This document shows positions 15,914 through 24,531 of a DNA stretch of 33,157 bases, in pieces. The position numbers were made by a program, and so were the translations under genes. The DNA comes from SHLQ01 sp964562985. GTDB taxonomy: Bacteria; Actinomycetota; Acidimicrobiia; Acidimicrobiales; SHLQ01. A model generated the notes under the pieces. That model did not search any database. It had not been told where the DNA came from and saw only the letters and a list, made by a program, of their open reading frames with translations. Every line of letters starts with the position of its first letter. Positions within the stretch are counted from its first letter, which is position 1. The stretch lies in contig CAZLWE010000033.1 in assembly GCA_964562985.1 (NCBI GenBank), positions 1-33,157 of the forward strand. Direction: 5' to 3'.

Positions 15914-16536
15914 TAGCTCGGTCCGGCTGGACGAAATGGCTGGTGTCGACGTGAAGCTGCAACGAGAAGCAGACCCATCGCAACGAAACCGATGGCGAGC
16001 GACGCGACGCGGTTGGAGTCGCGGCCGGTGAAGGGCAGTACCCCTGATGGCGCACCCGTGCGCGGTGTTTCGTTCACGATGGGTGCAGCTGGGTCTGGCG
16101 ACAAGAGGATGAGTCCGCTGTCATCGATTTGGATGAGGACTCGTAGATCGAGAGGGCCACAACGCGCATGTACCTCGTAGACGCCAGGTTCGACGTCGGG
16201 AAGCCGCACGTTCGGGAAGCTGAAAGTACCATTGAGAAGCGGGTCGGCGCTCGAAATCGTGGTGGTCGTCGCAAGGATCCGTCCGGGAACCGACTGGGAG
16301 GCAGCGGGGTCGCTTGCGAGCGGTTGGAGTCCGGGCCAGTACAGGATCACTTCTTGACCGCCGGCACAGCCGAGGCCGGTGAAGTCAGCGAAACCAGGGC
16401 GGTCAGGGGAGGTGGTCACGAATAGTCCCGAGATCCCTCCGTACTGCGCGCTGACCGGGCTTGCAAAAAATGGCAGCACGAGCACAGCGATCATCATCGC
16501 CGAAAGCACGCTTCGTAGAGACCTGGGCCTAATCAC
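15913..16536 (-). CDS. Secreted protein with LPFTG sorting signal
   Basis: A 207-residue protein not matched to a named family. A signal peptide covers about residues 1-30, ending SPVSA. The middle (31-150) is beta-rich with two cysteines (C57 and C126) and no clear enzyme motif. The C-terminus is a class-typical cell-wall sorting signal: LPFTG at 167-171, a hydrophobic helix (178-195) and a basic tail with RRHQ. A sortase should cut at Thr-Gly and link it to peptidoglycan; no sortase gene is in the window. Start is GTG at 16536; ATG at 16497 would shorten the signal peptide. It follows the DUF4012 gene by 58 bases, perhaps in one operon. Confidence 0.75.
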   Translation of the reverse strand: MIRPRSLRSVLSAMMIAVLVLPFFASPVSAQYGGISGLFVTTSPDRPGFADFTGLGCAGGQEVILYWPGLQPLASDPAASQSVPGRILATTTTISSADPLLNGTFSFPNVRLPDVEPGVYEVHARCGPLDLRVLIQIDDSGLILLSPDPAAPIVNETPRTGAPSGVLPFTGRDSNRVASLAIGFVAMGLLLVAASRRHQPFRPAGPS

Positions 16537-16594
16537 AAGGTGCCAATCGGCTAATCGGCGGACCTCTTTAGCGTCGCTATATCAATTGGTACGT

Positions 16595-18967
16595 TCAGCG
16601 ATGCAGTGTGAAACTCAGCGCCTTGTCGCGGTCGATCGCACTTACCCACGTCAATCCCTCGAGGTCACTCGACCAATCGGCGGGTCCGTCGATCCGGGAC
16701 CCATCGGCGGTCATGAGTCGCCACTCGATCTCTTCGGCTGCGACGAGGGGTTGCGCCCCGAGCGTGATCTCGTAGCTGCGATCGCTCGCCATCTGGCCCT
16801 CGAGTGAGAGCGCTATGGTCGTGGACTCGCCGGGGCCAAGATCGACCACTACGGAGAACACCCCGAGTCCGAATTCGGAGCCCGCTTCGACGGGAACGGG
16901 CTCACCGTCGCGTCGGGCGTCGACGACGCCATGGCGGGCGTAGGTCGACAAGATCATTCGATTGGTACCCGGAGGTAGTCCTTGGTCGTTGGACGCCAGA
17001 ATGGCGCCGGGGAGTCCAAAGGCAGGTGCGGTGTTCTCTAGATGGATCAGGAGCTCGTGGCTCACGGTCCTCGAATGCGGGTCGAGCAGTGTTTCGATTT
17101 CCAGGCTCCGTTCAAGGAACGAGTCGATCTTGTTCTGGCCGCCGTTTTGGTGGACGACGGCGATCAGGTCCTCGGGAGCTGCCGGGAAGGCTCCGCTCAG
17201 GCCGAGTCGCTCGGTGAATTCACTCACTGGGTCGGTAGCGAGCCAAAGGTTGATCCGGCCTTGGTCTGCGAGCGGTGCTAGCTCGGTTACGAAGGCCACA
17301 GGATCTGGCGGCTCGGCGAAAAGAGACGTGGTCAGTTGGTCGGTGAGGGCGAGCAGCGCCGCCTCTCGGCCAGCCTCGTCGTCTTCGAAGGTGACGTATT
17401 GCTGAACGAGTAATTCGTTGGCCGTGTTCGCTCCGGTGAGTCGTTGGTCTCCGGCTTGAATCGGACCGGTGAAGCTGATGAGATTCTCCAATACGAACGG
17501 GTCCACCGAAATGACCGCATCGACCGCAGTGCCCGTCGCCTGTTCGAACAGGTCGGCGGCTACGGCAGCAACGGATGGGAAGTGCGGAGAGATGGTCACA
17601 TCTTGGATGTGCCGGGCGATATCGAATCGTTCGTAGCGGCGGCTGTAGTCCGGGTCTGCGTTCAACGTCGCGCCGTTTGCTTCGAGGAGACGGTTGAGTT
17701 CGGACGAACGATAGGAACGGTCGATGGACAGTCGGCCGTCGGAAGCGGACACTAGAGCCCAACTTCCCACGAACCCTCCGGAGCCTCGGGCCTCCGATGG
17801 GGTGGTGAACATAACGAGGATCTGTTGAGGGTCGGAGGCACCGAGCAAGTTACGGCCAAGGTGAAGCGCTTCGGCGGATGCACTGATCAGACTCGAACTC
17901 GGTACCAACACTTCGTTTGCTCGTTCGACTCGTTCAGCGATCGGAGCAAGGAGCCAAGGAGTATCGATTCTCCCGATACGTCCCTCCGCCCGAGTGACGG
18001 TGGCAGCCAGAGCATCAAAGGCTGGGGTGAGTCTGTCGAGTTCGTCGGTGCGAACAACGCCCTCGGCCACAAGCGCCGAGGGGTCGACTCGATCGGTGAG
18101 CGTTGCAGCCGATGTGGTGAGCGCGCTCGCTTGGCCTGTCGTGACTTGTCCAGCGCGAAGATTCTGGCCTGCCACGGGGATTAGACGGGCGGGCAACATC
18201 CACGGTCCAGCGATTATTCGATTGGCGCTTGACCAGTCATCGGCAGCTTGGTTGAGGCGTGTCGTGGCAACCTCGAGGTTTCCATTCGATGCGGCCTGAG
18301 CTCCGCGTTGGGTGTTCTCGAGCCCTCGGACCAACGCCGGAAGCGCGAGAAGACACACGACGCCCGTGAAGGCGACTACCGCTGCGATACCCATGCCGAC
18401 TCGGGACAAGCGGCGGGTTACGGCGCGACGCTGCTTGCGTGAGATTGTTCTCCAACCACTGCGAAAGAGGGGAGCCACCGCGACTGCGGTGATCAGGGCG
18501 CTCGTCCCAAACGGGTCGTTGACGGCGCCGCCCGTAAGTCGAAATAGTGGGCCCACGCCTTGGGTGAGGAGTGCAGGTAGCGCCAGCAGCGCGATCGCTG
18601 CGCCGACGGTCGGCGAACGGCGACCTCGATAGAAGGTGCGAGCTGCCAGGATGAGCGCGATGACCGCGAACGCTTGTGCAAAGAGCGACGATGCAACGAT
18701 CGCAGCGATAGTGCTCGCAAACACCCATGTCCAGCGGCGGGCACGACTGGCGAACCAGACGACGAGTGCGGCGAAGGCGCCTCGGTACAGACCATCGGCA
18801 ATGGTGAGGCCGGCGGGTGCGGCGTCGCTGACTACGAGGGCGATCAGTCCCGCTGCAGCGGTCATGATCTCGACAATCTCGGCGCTGGAACGGCGTCGCC
18901 GGTCAGGCGGCTCGCTCACGTGAATATCGTCGAGCTCAATCTCAGGAATGCGTAGGTCGCTAGCCAT
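16595..18967 (-). CDS. DUF4012 domain membrane protein
   Basis: A 790-residue protein. The first 215 residues hold about five or six membrane helices separated by basic loops, and the rest is predicted to lie outside the cytoplasm. The DUF4012 hallmark is near residues 382-403 (ILVMFTTPSEARGSGGFVGSW). It is followed by ISVDPFVLENLISFTGPI, also typical. Function is not established; such proteins recur beside exopolysaccharide genes in actinobacteria, which fits this context. The gene is divergent from the FlaA1/PglF-like gene, with only 134 bases between them, and the LPFTG protein follows on the same strand. Confidence 0.9.
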   Translation of the reverse strand: MASDLRIPEIELDDIHVSEPPDRRRRSSAEIVEIMTAAAGLIALVVSDAAPAGLTIADGLYRGAFAALVVWFASRARRWTWVFASTIAAIVASSLFAQAFAVIALILAARTFYRGRRSPTVGAAIALLALPALLTQGVGPLFRLTGGAVNDPFGTSALITAVAVAPLFRSGWRTISRKQRRAVTRRLSRVGMGIAAVVAFTGVVCLLALPALVRGLENTQRGAQAASNGNLEVATTRLNQAADDWSSANRIIAGPWMLPARLIPVAGQNLRAGQVTTGQASALTTSAATLTDRVDPSALVAEGVVRTDELDRLTPAFDALAATVTRAEGRIGRIDTPWLLAPIAERVERANEVLVPSSSLISASAEALHLGRNLLGASDPQQILVMFTTPSEARGSGGFVGSWALVSASDGRLSIDRSYRSSELNRLLEANGATLNADPDYSRRYERFDIARHIQDVTISPHFPSVAAVAADLFEQATGTAVDAVISVDPFVLENLISFTGPIQAGDQRLTGANTANELLVQQYVTFEDDEAGREAALLALTDQLTTSLFAEPPDPVAFVTELAPLADQGRINLWLATDPVSEFTERLGLSGAFPAAPEDLIAVVHQNGGQNKIDSFLERSLEIETLLDPHSRTVSHELLIHLENTAPAFGLPGAILASNDQGLPPGTNRMILSTYARHGVVDARRDGEPVPVEAGSEFGLGVFSVVVDLGPGESTTIALSLEGQMASDRSYEITLGAQPLVAAEEIEWRLMTADGSRIDGPADWSSDLEGLTWVSAIDRDKALSFTLHR

Positions 18968-19091
18968 AGTCCGTTTGTCCTATCGGCAGCAGAGATGGCC
19001 GATGTGAGGCCTCAGGAATCGCAAATGCGAGGACGCAAACGAGGCTAGATCGTAACGATTCTCCACTCATCTTGGGGTCGCGCTCGCCGAT

Positions 19092-19097
19092 GAGGAA
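19092..19097 (+). promoter_or_regulatory. Ribosome binding site fixing the dehydratase start
   Basis: GAGGAA lies four bases before the ATG at 19102. The other in-frame starts, TTG at 19072 and ATG at 19090, lack such a site, so 19102 is preferred. Confidence 0.6.
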
Positions 19098-19101
19098 CCC
19101 G

Positions 19102-20970
19102 ATGACAGATTCTCACGATCGCGAGCGGAGTGGGCTTGCTTCTCCTCGGGGCCTTCGGGCCCCGAGGCGCACTTCTTCAGGCTTCATTGGTATTGCCAGG
19201 CTGCCCTTGCGCGCCGCTGCAGATACCGCGCTTTGGTTCATCGCTATAGCCGTAGGGGCGCTCGGGATGGGGGCCTCCGTCGCCCACGGGGCCACCGCCG
19301 GACTTGCTGCCGCGACGCTACAAGCGACTTTGGGTACTGCAACCGGCCTCTACCGGGGCCGTTGGCGGCTGGCCAGCTTTGATGAGGCAGTGGCCCTCTC
19401 GGGCGTAGTGGCCGCCGTGGCGGCCGCAGTTGCCGGTGCTGTTGCTCTCGGAGCGCGGTTGGGGGTCACGCTCGCCTTCAATTTCTTGGCGCCCTTCGCT
19501 GCCCTCAGCGCCATGCTGTTCGCTCGCGGATTCAAGCGGGGATTGAGCGAACGGCGGTCGGCGACAGCATTGCAGGACCAAACGCAAGTGCTGGTATTCG
19601 GTGCGGGCGATGCAGGCGCGCAGCTCGTCCGGTCAATGTTGGGGAATCCGCACAGCGTCTACCGTCCCGTTGCGCTTTTCGATGATGACTCGACGAAGGC
19701 CAAACTTCGTATTCAGGGAGTGCCGGTCCGTGGGAGCCGTCAAGACATCGCCGCTGTAGCTCGCGACACGAGCACCACCATGTTGATTGCGGCAGTTCCA
19801 AGCGCCCCGTCCTCAACGATCGCCGACCTTGAGCGGATCACCGCTGACGCCGGCCTCGACTTGCGGGTATTGCCGCCAATCCAAGAACTCATCGACGGTG
19901 TCGTAAGCGAGTCTGACGTACGTGAAGTAACCGAGGCTGACCTACTCGGTCGACGGACTATCGACACTGACCTCGACGCGATCGCGTCATATCTCACCGG
20001 TGCTCGAGTATTGGTGACGGGCGCAGGCGGCTCGATCGGCTCAGAATTGTGCCGCCAGATCTATCGCTTTGCGCCTGCGCAACTGATCATGTTGGACCGT
20101 GACGAGTCAGCACTGCACAGCGTGCAGATGTCGATCGAAGGTCGTGCTCTGCTCGACTCCAGGAATCTCGTCGTTGCAGACATTCGCGACGGTGAGCGGC
20201 TCTCACAGGTGTTTACCGAGCATCGCCCTGACGTGGTCTTCCACGCAGCGGCGCTCAAGCACTTGCCGCTCCTCGAGATGTACGCCCTCGAAGGTTGGAA
20301 GACGAACGTCCTCGGAACGAACAATGTGCTCCGAGCTGCCGCATCGTCGGGCGGCGTGACCCACTTCGTCAATGTGTCGACCGACAAGGCAGCGGACCCC
20401 ACGAGTGTCCTCGGGTACACCAAGCGAATAGCAGAGCAGCTCACTTCCTGGTACGCCCATCGGAGTCGGGGAGCGTGGGTGAGCGTCCGATTCGGCAACG
20501 TGCTCGGTTCACGCGGATCGGTGCTGGAAGCGTTCCGGACCCAGGTTGAACAAGGTGGACCAATCACCGTCACCCACCCGAAGGTGACCCGCTACTTCAT
20601 GACGCCTCAAGAAGCCTGCCAACTCGTGATTCAGGCCGGCGCCGTCGGTCATCGTGGCGAGGCTCTCGTGCTCGATATGGGAGACCCAGTTCGCATCTTG
20701 GACGTCGCAGAACGGCTCGCGGCCGCATCGCCGACGCCGATCAAGATCGTCTTCACGGGTCTGCGCCCCGGAGAGAAACTCCATGAGGATCTCATCAGTT
20801 CCGGCGAGCTCGATATCCGACCGGCTCATCCGCTCATCAGTCATGTATCGGTTCCCGCTATGCAACCACCACAACTGGGGCTGCTGGACGATTCTTCCAA
20901 CGGCTCAGCCAAGCGCTCGATGCGAAGCCTGTGCCTCCACGAGTACCAGGACGACGCAATCACCCTGTAG
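19102..20970 (+). CDS. FlaA1/PglF-like nucleotide-sugar 4,6-dehydratase (CapD family), membrane-bound
   Basis: A 622-residue protein with four N-terminal membrane helices, a CoA-binding-like Rossmann domain (VLVFGAGDAGAQL) and a C-terminal SDR domain (VTGAGGSIGSEL, STDKA, FGNVLGSRGSV, TGLRPGEKLHE). This is the form of PglF, which turns UDP-GlcNAc into the 4-keto-6-deoxy sugar, and of related 4,6-dehydratases/5-epimerases. The usual SDR Tyr position, Met in PglF-type enzymes, is Leu here (LGYTK), which keeps the Lys. It converges on the acyltransferase and PglC-like genes, forming a bacillosamine-style set. The exact product is unknown. Confidence 0.92.
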   Translation: MTDSHDRERSGLASPRGLRAPRRTSSGFIGIARLPLRAAADTALWFIAIAVGALGMGASVAHGATAGLAAATLQATLGTATGLYRGRWRLASFDEAVALSGVVAAVAAAVAGAVALGARLGVTLAFNFLAPFAALSAMLFARGFKRGLSERRSATALQDQTQVLVFGAGDAGAQLVRSMLGNPHSVYRPVALFDDDSTKAKLRIQGVPVRGSRQDIAAVARDTSTTMLIAAVPSAPSSTIADLERITADAGLDLRVLPPIQELIDGVVSESDVREVTEADLLGRRTIDTDLDAIASYLTGARVLVTGAGGSIGSELCRQIYRFAPAQLIMLDRDESALHSVQMSIEGRALLDSRNLVVADIRDGERLSQVFTEHRPDVVFHAAALKHLPLLEMYALEGWKTNVLGTNNVLRAAASSGGVTHFVNVSTDKAADPTSVLGYTKRIAEQLTSWYAHRSRGAWVSVRFGNVLGSRGSVLEAFRTQVEQGGPITVTHPKVTRYFMTPQEACQLVIQAGAVGHRGEALVLDMGDPVRILDVAERLAAASPTPIKIVFTGLRPGEKLHEDLISSGELDIRPAHPLISHVSVPAMQPPQLGLLDDSSNGSAKRSMRSLCLHEYQDDAITL

Positions 20971-21023
20971 CCGGTCTCGGCTAGCCATCCCGAGGTTGCC
21001 GATATTTTCCAGACTGGCGGTGC

Positions 21024-21707
21024 CTAGTGCGCTCGGGCGGGGACTCCGGTTGCGGTGACTCCGGGGGCGATGTCTTTGGTGACGGTGGCGCCGGCGCCGA
21101 TCACGGCGCCGTTTCCGATCGAGATACCGGGTAGAACCGTGGCGCCTGCGCCGACGAATACGTCGTCGCCGATCTCCACTGCGCCGGTGATGGTGACGCC
21201 GGGGCAGATCGTGACGAAGTCACCGATCTTGCAGTCATGGGAGACCGTGGCGTTGACGCCGAGATGGCTGTGCACACCGACGCACACGTTGGTCGTAACG
21301 ACAGAACCTTGTGCGAGCACGGCGCCGGTGCCGAGCTCGGAACCCGAACCCACGCTGGCCGACGGATGCACGAGTGCCTCGCCCCAGGTTGCCGACTGCA
21401 GTCGCTTCGCAACACGGCGACGAACGTCGGGATAGCCGAGGCCGAGGTAGGTGCGTACGTCTCGGTCGGTGGCGGTTTCAGAACCGCCGAGGAATCGGAA
21501 GCCAGCTCGGGCGAGTGCGAGTCGGTCGACGTCGCCGTCATCGGCGAGGCCGAGCAGGCGTAGCGGTAAGCCCGCCGCTCCGGCGCTGCGCACGATATCG
21601 GCGAGTTCTCGGCCGTGGCCGCCTGCGCCGACGACCACACAGCTCAAGACGCCAGGGGGAACCCGCGGCGCGACATCCACGAGGTCGACGAGTCGTCCGG
21701 TGTCCAC
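21024..21707 (-). CDS. PglD/NeuD-like sugar acyltransferase
   Basis: A 227-residue protein with an N-terminal Rossmann subdomain (VVVGAGGHGREL) and a C-terminal left-handed beta-helix of hexapeptide repeats (about residues 100-225, such as IGDFVTICPGVTI). The likely catalytic His is in NATVSHDCKIGD. Family members transfer acetyl or another acyl group to an amino-sugar nucleotide or to a hydroxyl of sialic-type sugars. I chose the GTG at 21707, which shares one base with the stop of the PglC-like gene (TAGTG); the longer open frame to 21899 is antisense-like and overlaps that gene. Tight coupling to PglC supports action on the same sugar. Confidence 0.92.
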   Translation of the reverse strand: MDTGRLVDLVDVAPRVPPGVLSCVVVGAGGHGRELADIVRSAGAAGLPLRLLGLADDGDVDRLALARAGFRFLGGSETATDRDVRTYLGLGYPDVRRRVAKRLQSATWGEALVHPSASVGSGSELGTGAVLAQGSVVTTNVCVGVHSHLGVNATVSHDCKIGDFVTICPGVTITGAVEIGDDVFVGAGATVLPGISIGNGAVIGAGATVTKDIAPGVTATGVPARAH

Positions 21708-22375
21708 TAGGCGGCCTTTCGGTCTGGTCGCTCGACGTCCGGTAGCACGTCGTCGATGCCGATCGGCTCCGTGATCGGAGCGGTGGCGATAAGGGGATCG
21801 TCTGGATCGTGGCCGGAGATTCCCTCGCCCGACACCACAACTCGTGCGGTTTGGGCGAGAACCTTCGCTGCAGCTCGAACGCTGACCTCGTCGACCCACT
21901 GTTGGTCGTAACCAATCCGTTCTTGCCAGGAGATCGCATTGCGCCCGTTGACTTGGGCGACGCCGGTCAAGCCGGGTCGAACCGCGAAACGGACTGCGTC
22001 CCCACGGGCAACCCGATTGCTCAGTGCTGGGAGCATCGGTCGGGGGCCGACCAAGCTCATGTCGCCCGTGATCACGTTGAACAGCTGAGGCATCTCATCC
22101 AGCGAAGTTCGTCGCAACAGACGGCCGAAGGGCGTGATTCGAGATTGGTCGGGGACGATCGGGTTTGGCCCCGTCTGCATCGTGCGAAACTTGACCATCA
22201 CGAAAGGGCGACGACCCCGACCGATGCGCTCTTGCGAAAAGAAGATCGGGCGCCCCGACGTCACGAGGACAACGATCGCAACGAGCGCGATCAGGGGTAC
22301 CCAAACCGGCGCGCTGAGCACGATGAGGGACAGGTCGAACAGCCGAACCAAGCGCTGTCGTCGTTCGAGGCTCAT
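21707..22375 (-). CDS. PglC-like phosphoglycosyl transferase (bacterial sugar transferase)
   Basis: Small monotopic phosphoglycosyl transferase of 222 residues. It moves a sugar-1-phosphate from UDP-sugar to undecaprenyl phosphate, starting the lipid-linked repeat unit. A reentrant membrane helix spans about residues 12-38; then come KFRTM, the catalytic Asp-Glu pair in TSLDEMPQL, SLVGPRPMLP, RPGLTGVAQVNGRN and a short tail. The ATG overlaps the epimerase stop by one base (TAATG). The small form, without extra membrane helices, resembles PglC more than WbaP. Sugar specificity is unknown; the neighbouring PglD-like and PglF-like genes suggest a modified amino sugar. Confidence 0.95.
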   Translation of the reverse strand: MSLERRQRLVRLFDLSLIVLSAPVWVPLIALVAIVVLVTSGRPIFFSQERIGRGRRPFVMVKFRTMQTGPNPIVPDQSRITPFGRLLRRTSLDEMPQLFNVITGDMSLVGPRPMLPALSNRVARGDAVRFAVRPGLTGVAQVNGRNAISWQERIGYDQQWVDEVSVRAAAKVLAQTARVVVSGEGISGHDPDDPLIATAPITEPIGIDDVLPDVERPDRKAA

Positions 22376-23349
22376 TAGCTGAGCGTCTCCGCGGTGACGT
22401 CAACGGTTTCGTCAGAGGTGTCCGCGGGCAACGATCGCATCCACTCGATCGTGTCGATCAGCCCTGCGGTGAAATCGACGGGCGTTAGCTCGCCGAACAG
22501 CGATCGCAACAGCGTCGAGTCGGCCTGGGAATGTGGAACGTCACCGACGCGAGATTCGACATGATTCACTACGATCGGCTCGTCGAGTTGGGTGGTCAGA
22601 GCCTCGATGACTTCGAGCAGTGACGTTCGAGTTCCGAACGCCAGATTTACCGGATCTGGTGAGGACGTTCCCGCTTCGAGAGCCCGACAGATGGTGTCGC
22701 ACACCGTATCGACGTGGGTGAAGTCTCGAGACTGCGTTCCGTCACCGTGAACGGTGAGAGGCTGTCCCCGCAGGGCAGCGTCGATGAAGGCGGGGATCAC
22801 TGCGGCGTAGGCGTGCCCGGCCCTCTGGAAACGTCCGAAGACGTTGAAGAAGCGAAAGGCCAACGTGGGTAGCTCGAAGGCGCTTCGGTAGGCGATGGCA
22901 TAGCCCTCTGCGGCGAGCTTTGACCCGGCATAGGGGCTCATCGGGCGGGTGGCAGCGGTCTCACGCTTTGGTAGTTCGGGGTTGGCGCCGTACACCGACG
23001 ATGACGACGCCATGATGACCTGGAGGCCACCGTGCCGACGGGCAGCGTCGAGCACGTTGAGGGTCCCCGTCGCATTGACATCGTGGGTGGCGACGGGGTC
23101 AACCAGCGATCGAGGAACTGAACCTCGGGCAGCGAGGTGCACGACAGAATCGACACCGGCGACGGCTTCTCGGACGGTCTCCGGGTTCGTGATCGTGCCT
23201 TCGATGAACTGTGCGCCCGTGCCTTCGAGGTTCGCCAGGTGCCCGGTGGAGAGGTCGTCAAGGACGACAACATCGTGGTTGCGGGCGTTGCATGCTCGCA
23301 CGAGGTTTGCTCCGATGAAACCGGCGCCGCCGGTAACGAGAATTCGCAC
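22375..23349 (-). CDS. NAD-dependent UDP-sugar epimerase/dehydratase
   Basis: A 324-residue extended SDR: VTGGAGFIGANL at the start, VVHLAARGSV, ASSSSVYGANP, catalytic SPYAGSK (Tyr and Lys), and RFFNVFGRFQ. It is close to UDP-glucose/UDP-GlcNAc 4-epimerases of the GalE/WbpP type. I chose the GTG at 23349, which has GGAGA six bases upstream and lets the protein begin at RILVTGGAG; the open frame continues 23 residues further up without support. It heads the operon with the PglC-like and PglD-like genes. A palindrome at 23405-23421 lies upstream. Confidence 0.93.
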   Translation of the reverse strand: MRILVTGGAGFIGANLVRACNARNHDVVVLDDLSTGHLANLEGTGAQFIEGTITNPETVREAVAGVDSVVHLAARGSVPRSLVDPVATHDVNATGTLNVLDAARRHGGLQVIMASSSSVYGANPELPKRETAATRPMSPYAGSKLAAEGYAIAYRSAFELPTLAFRFFNVFGRFQRAGHAYAAVIPAFIDAALRGQPLTVHGDGTQSRDFTHVDTVCDTICRALEAGTSSPDPVNLAFGTRTSLLEVIEALTTQLDEPIVVNHVESRVGDVPHSQADSTLLRSLFGELTPVDFTAGLIDTIEWMRSLPADTSDETVDVTAETLS

Positions 23350-23355
23350 TTGGCG

Positions 23356-23360
23356 TCTCC
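23356..23360 (-). promoter_or_regulatory. Ribosome binding site fixing the epimerase start
   Basis: GGAGA on the minus strand, six bases before the GTG at 23349. It supports this start over the longer open frame. Confidence 0.6.
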
Positions 23361-23404
23361 GATGTGGGGTTAATGGCCTATCGGCAAACCACGCCTCATT
23401 TGGA

Positions 23405-23421
23405 GTTTTGGACACCAAAAC
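23405..23421. promoter_or_regulatory. Perfect 7-base inverted repeat, operator-like
   Basis: GTTTTGG, three bases, CCAAAAC. It sits in the 93-base gap between the GT-B gene and the epimerase start, about 56 bases upstream of that start. No T-run follows on the minus strand, so a terminator is less likely than a regulator-binding site. Confidence 0.45.
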
Positions 23422-23442
23422 ATTGAAGTTTCAGTGGTTCAG

Positions 23443-24531
23443 CTACACGCTGCTCATGAGGCGCTCGAATGCGTCGACCACCATCCGCGGATTCAGCTCT
23501 GGACGGCTCGCCGCACGTTCGGCCCGGGCGACAAGTTCGCCGTAGTAGCGCTCGTCTTCCCAAATGTGCGACAACGTATCGGCCCAGGCGTCCACGTCGT
23601 CCTCTTGGAACCACAAACCATCGTTGCCAGCGGCCTCACGAAGACCCGGGTATTGCGACGTGATCGCCGGAATGCCATTGGCTTGTGCCTCGACGATCAC
23701 CCGGGGTCGATTGTCTACCCTGTGTGGAGCCAGCAGCACACGTGCAGTGCGATACAGATGCGGCCCTGCCTCCTGGCGTTGCCGGAACTCGACATTCTCG
23801 AGGGACGCCAGGCGCCGTTCTAAAGCGATTCGATCTTCGGTTTCGAGTGGCCACGACTCTTGGAATATGAACGGGATGCCCGGGCATCGTCGAGCGACTT
23901 CGATTCCCAGTTCGATACCGCGACTGGGGAAGACGTTGATGAGCAGCGCGCTGCTCCGCGAGGTCTCGGTCCTGGTCGTCGAGACGTCGATGACCGACGG
24001 GACAAACTCGCAACGGTGGCCCAGTTGTTCGGCGGCGGCCACCAGCGTGCGAGCGTTGCCGACCACGATGTCTGCCGGGCTCTCCGAGCGCTTGAGGTGG
24101 CCCATGGCTTCCATCTCGCGCAGATACAGGATCGTTCCCGCACCTCGCGAGCGGCAGATCTCTACGGCGCGCCACCAGCTATGGCCATCCACGCTGTTAC
24201 CCACGACGATGTCAGGAGCGAACTCATCCATCACGCGAAGGAGTGCGTTGTGGGGATGCGGGCTCGTCCAGTGATCCAGTTCGTCTATAGCCGTGTTCGT
24301 GGGTCGCCCGCCAGGAATCGCTGCGGCACTCGCCAAGAGGTTCGAGCCACTGAAGCGAACGCTCGCATCGGCAAACTGTTCGCCGATCAAACGACTGACC
24401 GGCGCACGGCGCTGGTCGTCGACTAGAAACTTCACCTCATGGCCCCGCTCGATCAGCGCGTGAGCCAGGGTGCGTTGGCTCAGGGGCGAGCCACCGTCGA
24501 TAACCGAGGAGAAGAAGAGCACACGAGTCAT
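23443..24531 (-). CDS. GT-B fold glycosyltransferase (GT4-like)
   Basis: A 362-residue two-domain glycosyltransferase. The N-terminal half begins VLFFSSVIDGGSPLSQRTLA and contains GNSVDGHSWWRAVEICR. The C-terminal half has LLINVFPSRGIELGIEVA and the donor-binding region VLLAPHRVDNRPRVIVEA, in which the conserved Glu of the E-x7-E motif of GT4 enzymes is replaced in part. Retaining transfer from a nucleotide sugar is expected. The ATG overlaps the methyltransferase stop by four bases (ATGA). It is the last gene of the four-gene chain starting at 27264. Donor and linkage are unknown. Confidence 0.88.
   Translation of the reverse strand: MTRVLFFSSVIDGGSPLSQRTLAHALIERGHEVKFLVDDQRRAPVSRLIGEQFADASVRFSGSNLLASAAAIPGGRPTNTAIDELDHWTSPHPHNALLRVMDEFAPDIVVGNSVDGHSWWRAVEICRSRGAGTILYLREMEAMGHLKRSESPADIVVGNARTLVAAAEQLGHRCEFVPSVIDVSTTRTETSRSSALLINVFPSRGIELGIEVARRCPGIPFIFQESWPLETEDRIALERRLASLENVEFRQRQEAGPHLYRTARVLLAPHRVDNRPRVIVEAQANGIPAITSQYPGLREAAGNDGLWFQEDDVDAWADTLSHIWEDERYYGELVARAERAASRPELNPRMVVDAFERLMSSV

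Noticed and set aside
21708..21899. 64-residue N-terminal extension of the acyltransferase
   Set aside because: Arg-rich shadow of the PglC-like gene; the GTG at 21707 fits the overlap pattern and the normal start of the family.
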